Assembly: GCA_022592445.1 (NCBI GenBank) | Contig: JABYQR010000427.1 | Coordinates: 1 to 35,574, forward strand | Reading direction: 5' to 3' | DNA from: Cytidiella melzeri | Taxonomy: Eukaryota > Basidiomycota > Agaricomycetes > Polyporales > Irpicaceae | Length of the DNA stretch: 35,574 bases | Part shown: piece by piece, positions 9,619-18,450 of the stretch | How positions within the stretch are numbered: the stretch's first letter is position 1 | Layout: every line of letters starts with the position of its first letter | Notes under the pieces: generated by a model | Told to the model about the DNA's origin: nothing | Seen by the model: only the letters and a program-made list of their open reading frames with translations | Databases searched by the model: none | Made by a program: the position numbers and the translations under genes

Positions 9619-9637
9619 GAAGCCGGGGCTCATAACC
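9619..9637 (-). other. Primer-binding site matching an internal part of initiator tRNA-Met
   Basis: Directly next to the 5' LTR, the + strand reads GAAGCCGGGGCTCATAACC. This resembles the D-arm to anticodon-arm part of eukaryotic initiator tRNA-Met (GAAGC ... GGGCTCATAACC, CAT being the anticodon), not a tRNA 3' acceptor end. The element would therefore be primed by a cleaved 5' half of initiator tRNA-Met, as is known for Drosophila copia. The tRNA match is from memory of the conserved arm; the host tRNA is not available here. Confidence 0.65.
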
Positions 9638-10160
9638 TGTTTGAAAGTTACGAGTGTAGGGGATGACTAGGAGAGTCAACTAACTCTGGGAGTAAGTGTC
9701 TTATTATTTCTCTGCTCTCTAGGAGCTGTATATATACATGTCTGTAACTAGATTACTAATGCTACAGTAATGTCATATGAGTAAGGATTGGTAAGGATTG
9801 GTAATCCTATGAGTAATGATTGGTAATGCACAGTCCTGCTTGCTAATACTACTGAATAGAGAATGTAAGCGATGACTGAGCATCCTACATAACTGAATGG
9901 TGCTGACTGAGCCTTTAGTAAGCTCAATACATTTGGTATATGAAATATGAGTCATGCAGAAGCCTCATGGTACTTCTGTTATTCAGTCATGGAAACTACT
10001 GGAACACGATGCCATATGGTGCAAGTATCGCATCGTGTGTGACCATAAGGATGGTGGAATCACATGCTATGTACTATCTGTGCTTATCTATCTACATATC
10101 TAATCTACATTGTCCATAGATCTGATGTCCGATAATCAGCGATACAATCTCGCTTTGACA
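9638..10160 (-). repeat. Copia-1 5' LTR
   Basis: Second copy of the 523-bp LTR, upstream of the element's genes on the minus strand, followed on the + strand by the target duplication GAGGA. It should supply the promoter (TATA-like TATATATA around 9728-9737, read on the minus strand). Apparent identity with the 3' LTR implies a very recent insertion. Confidence 0.95.
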
Positions 10161-10165
10161 GAGGA

Positions 10166-10603
10166 ACAACGAGCAAACTCGCGTGGACAATGACGACAGA
10201 GGAAATGATGATGATGAAAGGGGGAGAGACGACGACGAGGGAGCAGCTGACAATGAGCTAAAGACCAGGTATATTAGTACAGTGGTGGACTAGGTACAAG
10301 GTGAATGTCACCTAAACACCAGGAGGTAGAATCTGAGGTCTTTAGGGAGCTACAGGGTGGGTTTATGTACATCTCAGACAAGGACCCCTGGTACCGGGTC
10401 TGTACTTCTAACACTGTCGTGGGAACGTATGGTGTGCTATGGTGCGATGTTCTACAATGTTCCACAATGTTCCAGCGCCTTCTATGATCATGTGACCAGT
10501 CTGTCACATGCACTTGATCACATGCAGTAGTCATGTGCCATCGATAAGATAAGATAAGGAAAATAGAAGGAAAAGAAAGGAAAAAGTGTGCATGCTCGTG
10601 ACA
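10166..10603 (-). repeat. Gypsy-1 3' LTR, segment right of the copia-1 insertion
   Basis: Continues the LTR begun at 3180 and ends ...GTGCATGCTCGTGACA. It aligns with 1036-1469 of the solo LTR (same ACCAGGAGGTAGAAT, CTGGTACCGGGTCTGTACT, TCTATGATCATGTGACCAGT blocks). GATAAGATAAGATAAGG lies at about 10541-10558. Without copia-1 and one GAGGA the LTR is 496 bp. Confidence 0.85.
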
Positions 10604-11820
10604 TAACCCCCCTCCTAAAGGCCTTTTCTCCGGAAGGCAGGAGTTGAGTCTTTTCCGTCTTCCCACAAGGATACACATCGTAGAGTTTCTGAAGGTAGTT
10701 TCTCAAAATTCTCGTTGATTGGTCGGAAGTTCATTGCCAAGAATAGAGATGCAGCGATTGGCCGTGGAGCTTTTGGGTGTTGTCTGTGGAAATCTTTAAC
10801 CGCTTCATCAGCATGAGTGACGTTGGTTGCTGGTTCCCAGGAATTTTCTGATTCTGGGTATCCTTTCCACTTGACACGGTACTGAAACTCCTTCTTTCGC
10901 CCAAAGATCCTTGAATCAAGAATCAGTTCTACCTCGAACTCCTCTTCTTCATCTACCACAATCGGCTCAGGTTCAGGGAATTCCCGATTAGGGACCAAAC
11001 TTGCCGTCTTGGCTGGTCGCAACCTATCCACATGGAACACTGGGTGGCGCTTATCTCGAATGGTGAGTTTAACCCGGTATTTCAGATCCCCAATCTTTTC
11101 TAAGATCTCATAGGGACCGTCTCGTTTTGGTGCTACCTTTGCCACCGGCTGTTCCTTTGGATGTTTTTTTGCGCTCCACGTAGACTTTGTCACCAACTTT
11201 AAACTGTGGAGCTTTTGCAACTCCGTGATCATAGAACTGTTTCATACGTTCTGCCGTAAGTTGTAATGCAGCTTTAGCGACTTCTTGGGCTTCTCGTAAT
11301 GCTCGAAGATGTTTGTCTGCTGCAGGAACATTTGACACTGGGTTTAGAGGCACCTGGAATTCAGGTAGATACCCATAGATCAGTTCAAAGGGGGCCTTCC
11401 CGGTGGACGAGTGTACTCGACTATTAAGCGCAAACTCCGCAATTGGTAATCAATCTGTCCAGTCATCCTGTCTGAAGGAGCAGAACACTCGGAGATACTG
11501 CTCTATCTCTTGGTTCATACGTTCAGTTTTACCATCCGTCTGAGGATGATACGCAGTGGACATGGATGACTTTACTCCGAGTGCATCGTAGATAGCACAG
11601 AGAAACTTGGACGCAAACACTGATCCGCGGTCCGAGATCATCTGGCGAGGTACACCGTGGAGTCGAAACATGTTTGCAATATAATCCTGCATGTGTTCTG
11701 GTGTTTTCATGCTTTCCCGTGATGGATAGCAATGCACCTGTGCTGTTGTTCAATCAACCACAACTGTGATGGAATCATATCCTTTACATAGCGGTAGTTT
11801 GACAATGAAGTCCGTGGTAA
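10604..11820 (-). pseudogene. Gypsy-1 integrase C-terminal half with chromodomain, truncated
   Basis: Minus-strand Ty3/gypsy chromovirus fragment. Order: LPLCKGYDSITVVVD, then integrase core with HGVPRQMISDRGSVFASKF and YHPQTDGKTERMNQEIEQYL (second Asp and the Glu of the DDE triad), LPIAEFALNSRVH, VGDKVYVERKK, DGPYEILEKIGDLKYRV, HPVFHVDRLRP, and a chromodomain (VELILDSRIFGRKKEFQYRV, WKGYPESENSWEPA). Breaks: TGA at 11750-11752, TGA at 11450-11452 (WTD*LPIAEF), and a frameshift at the A-run near 11173. The polypurine tract TTTAGGAGGGGGG adjoins the LTR at 10604. Everything upstream (gag, protease, RT, RNase H, zinc-binding integrase N-terminus, 5' LTR) is gone, and the sequence changes abruptly to minisatellite at about 11820. 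Confidence 0.88.
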
Positions 11821-12110
11821 CACCACCACCACCGCAACCACCACCTTCTTCTCACTAGCAGCGTTGCTGCCGGCGTAGCCTTCTCCACTGCTTCGAAAAC
11901 CACCGCCTCAACCACCACCACCATCACTTCCTTCTCGCTAGCAGCGTTGCTGCCGGTGTATCCTCCTCCTCTGCTTCGACCACAACCTAGACCACCACCA
12001 CCACCACCACTTTCTTCTTGCTAGCAGTGTTGCTGCCGGCGTAGCCTCCTCCATCATCTCCCCCCTGATACCTGGACGTCTTGCTAGCAGCGCTGCTGCT
12101 GGCGTAGGTC
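11821..12110. repeat. Hairpin-containing CCA-rich minisatellite
   Basis: Four imperfect units, each with a (CCA)n run followed by a core like CTAGCAGCGTTGCTGCCGG starting at 11855, 11938, 12021 and 12084 (spacing 83, 83 and 63 bp). Each core contains the palindrome GCAGC-n3-GCTGC; the fourth is the perfect AGCAGCGCTGCT. It lies exactly where gypsy-1 is cut off. Confidence 0.8.
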
Positions 12111-12431
12111 AGGTATTGCTATTGGTTGTTTGGGCTGCAGCCTTGCTGCTTGGACTCGGATTGACCGCGTCCATTACGCCTCAACAAAGGACGCGCCACT
12201 GCTTGGAGAAGACATTCCCACCTTCTGTTTGGCTCTGTCTCTGGGCAACTTGTAGTTGGTAAGTACTGTATCTTGCTTCGCTCTCGCTCGTTGCTCATGA
12301 TTGCCAAGTTCTCTCCACCTCCTGCGCCGCAAATAACTCAAAGCTCTACTCACCAATTGTGCTTGAACATGTCATGTGTAGTCCACCCTAGCTGCGTCTT
12401 GCATGACAACTAACGCTTCCGCAGCTTTGCA
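12111..12431. other. Noncoding stretch before the 12432 gene
   Basis: No motif-bearing frame. It ends a few bases before the ATG at 12432 and may hold the promoter of that gene. A GCTGCAGCCTTGCTGC segment near 12130 echoes the palindromic minisatellite core. Confidence 0.35.
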
Positions 12432-15380
12432 ATGGCCAGTCTACCACAGAGTCTTGATAAACCCACGGTTATGTGGGCTTCTGACAAGGACATCCCCCGT
12501 TACCCCGGCCTCTACGTATCTCCCAATGCAACCACTCTGCCGAGCACTGCGCCAGATAATCTGCCAAAATACGTTGGTCACCTCCCCCTCCCTTGGCTGT
12601 GGCTATTTACGAGACACACCAACCAGGCACACTACTGGACCGTGCTCACCCCAAAGCAGTCTCAGTATGTTGGCCTGCTGGAGCCGCTTTCTGGTCTTAA
12701 AGTTGTTCAAGGCCCCGACAGAAAGTGGAGGCTTGAGAACGTTGCAGAGTGGCGCAACCTAGAGGCCTTCATGCGGAAACTCCTTGCGTCAATGCATCGC
12801 AGTTTTCCCTTGGGATCACGCACGCCTCTCCTTGTCCAGGTAGAGACCAACTCATTTCCCTGGCCACAGGTGTATGGATATGATTGCAGCTGGTCTTTGC
12901 AGAAACAAGCGAGATCATATCTGAGCATTGTGCGAGGAGTATTCGTGATCAATGTATCAAGGTTGACATACACTGGCCACTTCTTGCCTAAGCACTGGGT
13001 GGAAGCATTGCTAGAGCAAAACTTAATTTCCCTAGACAAATGGACTTGGTGCAGGAGTCTGTGATCTGTCAAGTCACCAGCCCCGTCACATTTACCCGCA
13101 TTGAGAGGCTGGGACTCATTGTCAATGTCACCGTTGCTTCTCTGAGCTCAACCTTGGAAAACTTGACAAAGGTCATCAACAATCCGTGGTGTTCCCAATA
13201 TCTGCCCTCCGCAATCGAGTTGGATGCATCTCGTCGAGGTCCCGCAGCGCGTTTTGCCAGTGGTGAATGGGGTGAGGAAATTGAAGAGGTTCATTCTACT
13301 GCAGACTTGCAGTTGCTGTCTGACTTGGGGCCAGCAAATGCTTCCTCAACATCTCTTGCGGTCCCTTTGTCATCTGCTTGGGGTCCGACTCCGGCTCAAT
13401 TGTTGTCCTAAGCCTGGGCAACTGGCAGCATTGGTACATCTCCTTCGGCCTCATCATTGGCCAACAATGTGTCATGCCCTCCCAGCTTCCTTCATGTGTC
13501 TGCCTTAAGGCGAGATTTTGCCACTGATCAGGCTCCAGGCAAAACACCTCAGCAGTTCTTTGCCAGGATTGATGCAAGCAAAGCTGAAAAACTTGCCAAG
13601 ATGAGCCCTGCTGAAAAGGCTCGAGTGCAAGCAAAGGAGAGGCTACATGCTGCGCTTGAGCTCCCAAATAAATCACATGGTTTCTGGGTGTTCAAATGGT
13701 GAGAGGACAGCAGTGGCGCCTGGATCAGAACATTCCTCGGGCGCAAGAAGTGGCGCAACGCATGGGCCAACTCTGCCGTTTTGCAGTGCAGGTATAATAC
13801 TGCGCGTAACGAGTTTGACATCTGCAAAGCACTTGACTTATCCGCAGTGATTGAGGATGAGGAGATGGTGGATTCCTGGTACGACAACGACAACGACACA
13901 ATGACTATGCAGAACGCAGACATTCATCCCAGTCCTCAGCCTTCTACATCCCGTCGTTCGCGTACTCGCTCACCTCAACGTCACTCTCGATCTCCTCGTT
14001 GTTGCTCTTGATCTCCTCGACGTTGCTCTTGATCTCCTCCTTGCTCTCCTCAACGTCACTCTTGCTCCCCTTGTGCACTGCCGGCCATCATGCGTTCTCA
14101 CCCCTTGCAACCTCATCAGGAGCCACAGCCGAGTGCCTCTACCAGTGGAACCACACCCTTGTCCGTGCCCAGACCTCATTCTCCCATCCCCAAGTTATCC
14201 ATGTGTACTGTTATCACGTTTAGCACGGCGCTGACGCAGCGCTATGGCATCATTGAGCACACAGCGCAGGCGACGTACAGGAATCTTGAAACTCTGCTGC
14301 CAGACAAGAAGATATATGTCATGATGGGGGTTTACAATGAGACGGTCCTTCCGCAGTATTCCACACCAATGTGGGACTTGTTCACGTATCTTACAAGCCC
14401 TCCAAATGAGTTTGTAACGCTGCCACCCACCCTCACTGATCTTGCGCCCGGTACTACTCAAGGATTCCCGTGGCATTGTCGGAAGGACCTGATCGTCCAA
14501 ACCATGTTAGACAATTGCGGTTGCCCTTGGTGCTTTGTGTACGCCCTGGATTCAAAGGACAACAATGTTCCATTCTCACTTTGCCTGTCCAACCCTGTCA
14601 GCATCAACCATCTCCTACAATTGGAGGTCAGCTCATCAATGTTTGATGTCACTTGCACTCTGCTCAGCTGGGGAGTGCCCTTCAACACACTCCAGCCAAT
14701 TGCTGATCTGTGCACGCTTTGGGTGTCACCTCCAATGCCAATTTATTCCAACCAAGTACCGCTGGGGCTTGGAATTGTGGAGCACAAACACAAGTTTACA
14801 CTCGACAATCACAAGGCATATGTTGCTAAGCGTGACAACATCATCACGAGATTTCAGGGACGTGCTGCTTTGTTACGGATTGGCTTGCTGTGGCGACTGG
14901 CGCGCAACTCTTATGCAGACGATTCAGAGGTATGCAAGGGTCCAAGTGGATTTGCAATGCAAGATAACCATCATGTGCTGGGTGGCTGGGACTACGTGGA
15001 TGACGACCTATCGTTACATCAAGAGGATGTGATCTGTGGGGTGTACAGAGTCAAGCTGGGTAAGTGATATGTTCACCAAGCGTGGCGCAACTGACAATAC
15101 TCCCTCAGAATCTGCCAAAGCGGGACTGTCAGGTACTGCATATTGGTCATGGTGGCCAACTGCATGGACACGGTTGCAATCTGGGATGACCCTCGACTAC
15201 TGGAGTGCCAGAAACAAGCAATTCTTTGTCAATCATTGCCAGGCAATACTTGAGGGCACTAAGCAGCCCAAGACTGCCCAAGAGTGGCGCAGGACTTTAA
15301 GTCCCAGGAAGGTGGCAAAGACTAATGTGGTCGAAAATGCCCGGCAACTTGCTAGTTGTTCTTTACCTGCTGCACAATAA
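12432..15380 (+). pseudogene. Multi-exon gene of unknown function with an SR-like tract, probably decayed
   Basis: Plus-strand gene whose pieces lie in several frames. 12432-about 13055: DIPRYPGLYV, LPKYVGHLPLPWLW, HYWTVLTPKQSQYVGLLEPL. 13055-13702: VICQVTSPVTFTRIERLGL and a Lys/Ala-rich helical piece, with an in-frame TAA at 13409-13411. Then RWSLDQ-like and FDICKALDL pieces, an SR tract (13950-14060) with TGA stops, and 14090-15380, which holds YGIIEHTAQATYRNLE, GRAALLRIGLLWRLARNSY, HQEDVICGVYRVKL and WWPTAWTRLQSGMTLDYWSA. The last exon is joined by a clear intron. The C-terminal block resembles a high-copy hypothetical family that I recall from agaricomycete genomes; I know no function or domain name. 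Some frame changes may be introns (a TGCAG acceptor at 13054 would restore one), but the TGA and TAA stops argue for a pseudogene. Confidence 0.55.
15060..15108 (+). other. Intron before the last exon of the 12432 gene
   Basis: 49 bp: donor GTAAGT, branch-like CTGACAA, acceptor CCCTCAG. It joins ...YRVKL to ESAKAGLSGTAYWSWWP in frame. This is the best-defined intron of the gene. Confidence 0.8.
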
Positions 15381-15722
15381 ACGCACTCTCAATACGTAGC
15401 ACGTACACTCTTGTGATTGCTGCAGCTCTGTGTACGCTATGATGGCTCTCTTGTCTGCAGGGACTGTTTCACTTGTCTGATATTTTGATTATTGATAGCA
15501 ACATGTACACAAACAATCTCGACTCGCTCATACTGTTTAGATTTGATGCTGGAGTGATATTGCTTTGCGCTCACGTGACTTGACACGGTTGAGGCATCGT
15601 AAGAGCAGCACCTGTCACCTCCAAACCTTGTTTCAGGATGTGCATAAAAGAGGCACCCCCCACCCCCGTACACCTTCTCTCTCATACTCACACCCTCTCT
15701 CTCTTGTACCCAGACCTCACCA
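15381..15722. other. Spacer between the two plus-strand genes
   Basis: No coding motif. The last 70 bp before the ATG at 15723 are rich in C and T (CTTCTCTCTCATACTCACAC and similar), typical of fungal promoter/start regions. A CATAAAAGAGGC segment near 15642 could serve as a TATA-like element. Confidence 0.45.
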
Positions 15723-17819
15723 TGCCCGCCAATAAGTCAAAATCCTCTGCCCATCCTCTTTGCAACAAGCCAAAAGCTTCCAACGCTGCTCCTGCTGCAA
15801 AGAAGCGCCAATCTAAAGCTTCTCTTCCTGCTCCTGCACCAAAGAGGCGCCGCCCAGTAGTGCCACAGTCACCGAACAGCTCTGACAACAACGCAGGAGG
15901 ACAAAACAGGAACGTCAAGAGCAATAGTGAGAGCGAGAATGACATGCCAATGGAGGATTTAGCCCCCAGGAGCGGGTCATGGCCATTCATGCTGCCCTCA
16001 TTACCGTTTGCGCGTACATGTGTGTGTATGCATCTTGTTTCCATTTGTAGCTGATTCTAGGTCACTACAAGTAATGATCCAGTCTTGAAGCAGCTTGTGA
16101 GCAAGACACGCTGGCTTTCCCACATAGCCGGAATGGTCTCAACCAACATGGATGACATCTTCAGCTTTGGTGCCAAAGTTGGCGGCGCCATGATTGAGGA
16201 GGGCTCGCATATCTGGAAGGAGCTCAAGGCAGGCAGCGCAACTTCGTAGGTGTCGCTTCTCTGCTCGCATACAGTTGACTAGGAACGCATATATGCATCG
16301 CAGGGAAGGCCGTGTTGTCTGGCAGGTCGCCAACCAATGGAATGCTCTGGTAAAAGTAATACCAGAGTTTGTAACAGATCTCAAGTACTACGTCAAGAGC
16401 AAGGAATGCTTTCAACTGCTCCTCGCTTTTGTAGGGCATCTCTTTCAACATGACGTGCTATTCAATGCTGATTGTGTGATGCTTTAGATGGCAAAACATG
16501 CATCAGCCACGCTAAGGGATAACATTGCCGGTCTCAAGTGTAGTATCCATAACTACATCATCTCGGAGGAACCCATTCCGGCCGGCACTCCAAGGAATCA
16601 GCTTGGTTTGGGGAACATCACGACAGCACGGCTGCTGGTCTCTCAACACATGCGAGTGGCCTTTGACAGAAATCCTATGAGATGCGTGCTCTTCCATCTG
16701 GGATCAGCCTTGCGCTGATAGCTATGTCATGGAGCTTCTGCAACACAGTGACATCTGGGAAGAAGGATATCACGAAAGATATCCTGGCTAAAAACTTGCC
16801 ATCTTTTCTCTGGCACAACGACGAAGAATCGGATTGCAAAATGTTTGACAAAGGCTTTCTGAGGGGTCTGTTGCTTCTGAGGGTACGCACATACATTGCG
16901 CAGTTATGGACAACCTAACTCGCACTTCTGTAGGTTTTTTGTCATTTGTTTACAGGAAAGTCTTCGGCATTGCAGCCAAACTTGGGATCAGCTTCTATCG
17001 GGCAATCTCATCTTATCAAAGTACACAAAGCCCGACGCGTTAAGCCAGGCATGATTGTTTGGGCCGCAGCTATGGTATATGGTCACCTAAGCATCTGCAC
17101 TCTGATACGTAACATTTCTGTAGGCTAGATTCTCGCTGAGCAGTGTAAGTACATGGAAAGTCAAAGATGGCACTTTCTCACTGCAGGATATGTGGGACAC
17201 AATCATACGTCTCTTCAACTCGGACCTTGAGCTCGGCAACCCGGAGTGGGCCTGTGATACCCTCCGTTGGTGGAATCGGTGAGTGAACACAAGTGGAACA
17301 AGCAGCATGACCGTCGTGTAATGAATTTCAAGGGAGATTTTTGGGCCTGAGTACGATGAGGAGTCGGAAGACAAAGCTCAAGCGCCAACCTTCATGGACA
17401 TGATCAAAGAGCAGCGACAAATTTGACGTGAGGTTCAAGAACAGCAGGCAACTCAGGCCATGGCCCATTCCGAACAGGTACCAGCCGCAGTCCAAGCAGA
17501 TCGCCAAGTCAAAAAGCAGGCTGCAACCACTGAAGCGGCAATCAAAGAGGCTAAAAGGCGTAAAGCTCAAGCTCACGATGAAGCTATGAGTCAGGCAGAG
17601 GACGGATTTGAACCTGAAGCCACCCCTCCGCGATACAACTCTGTGTCACAGGGAGGCAAGAAAGACTTTGAGAACACTTTTGGACTTCTTCCAGTCTACA
17701 GCGACATTGGCGACCAGGCAGATTTTGAGTCTTACTCAGTTTCAGCTGGCAGCGGGAGCAACAGTGAGCACTCCAACAATTCGGGCAACGAGAAAGAGTA
17801 TGGCGACGGGTGGCCCTAA
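15723..17819 (+). pseudogene. DUF6698-like gene, multi-exon, with two breaks
   Basis: Starts MPANKSKSSAHPLCNKPK with a basic, nuclear-localisation-like N-terminus (APAPKRRRP), then acidic Ser/Glu. Body: KTRWLSHIAGMV, RVVWQVANQWNALVKVIPEF, MAKHASATLRDNIAGLK, ARLLVSQHMRVAFDRNP, KDILAKNLPSFLW, FDKGFLRGLLLLR, GMIVWAAAM, DMWDTIIRLFNSDLE, EWACDTLRWWNR, EIFGPEYDEESED. The NLPSFLW, KGFLRG and WWNR-x-FGPEYD blocks and their order fit the fungal DUF6698 family (unknown function; recalled from memory). Introns with in-frame joins: 16246-16303, 16431-16487, 16883-16933, 17075-17123, 17279-17332. An intron ending at 16060 is likely, donor uncertain. Breaks: frame change near 16665-16682 and TGA at 17424-17426, after which a Gln/Ala coiled-coil-like, then Ser-rich tail continues to TAA at 17817. 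Confidence 0.65.
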
Positions 17820-18450
17820 GGTAAGTCATAGTACTGATACCACTTGAATTCTCACCTGATGGTTAAGCAGCCAACACCCACAGGACGTCATAAGTTGCAC
17901 GAACACTCTCGCTTTTCTTTCACGGTCGCTACAATTCAATGACACCCACCTCCGCCTGCAATGCTCTCGCATTCCAATTTTCTGCTCCTGTCTCTGCTCT
18001 TGCAATGTTCTCGATTTCTTGTGAACCTGGACACTGTAACTCGCTGTATCTGTTCTGCTATGATGACTATTTTTTTCACCATGCTCGCGGTGTATTATTA
18101 ATTAGCTGATGTTCTCGCCATTGCACTGTTCAATTCATTGCCATTGTTGCTATGCACCCTGCGGGAACTACTGCCTTGAAAGCATTGCATTGATGTGTAT
18201 GACAATATAAACTACCGGCAGCAAGATTATCTTGCAATGTAAACTATGGGCGGAGATAATAAAATGTATTACCATGCAAGATAAAGTGGCCCGCGGACCA
18301 TTATTGCGGGTGCTGGGTGTTTATAACTTTCCAGGTAGGGGGATTGTGTGAGATAAAGCTTGCTGAAGATTATATTGTAATGCTCGGGTTTACAGTGGTA
18401 GGTATTATGCGGTAACAAATTGTTTTTTACAAGATGAAGCGTTGGTAAAT
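17820..18450. other. Noncoding, AT-rich spacer and LINE left flank
   Basis: No gene seen. From about 18200 the sequence is AT-rich (GATTATCTTGCAATGTAAAC, GAGATAATAAAATG). The LINE begins somewhere in the last 100 bp; because LINE copies are often 5'-truncated, the boundary cannot be set from one copy. I searched for a target duplication matching the bases after the poly(A) and found none. Confidence 0.45.

Larger units (their letters stand above)
3238..10160 (-). mobile_element. Complete but defective Ty1/copia element (copia-1)
   Basis: 6,923-bp element on the minus strand with two 523-bp LTRs (TGTTTGAAAG...CGCTTTGACA on the + strand), in which I saw no differences line by line, and a 5-bp duplication GAGGA on both sides (3233-3237, 10161-10165). 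Order in transcription direction: 5' LTR, tRNA-like primer site, about 0.8-kb leader, 454-codon ORF, Cys-rich pre-gag frame, gag, remains of the post-integrase linker, RT-RNase H, polypurine tract (AAGTGGGAG, adjoining 3761), 3' LTR. Protease and integrase are absent and pol has a frameshift and a stop, so it cannot be autonomous. It is nested in the LTR of gypsy-1. Confidence 0.93.

Noticed and set aside
9619..9637. Possible tRNA-Met gene
   Set aside because: Only an anticodon-arm-like 19-mer is present next to an LTR; no acceptor stem or T arm follows. It fits a primer-binding site.
11821..12110. Pro/Thr/His-rich coding repeat
   Set aside because: The open frames are short and change from unit to unit; DNA-level repeats with palindromic cores explain the pattern better.
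18300..18450. Target duplication of the LINE
   Set aside because: No convincing repeat of the sequence after the poly(A) (GTCCATCGTGGCAATATGG) was found near the 5' end.
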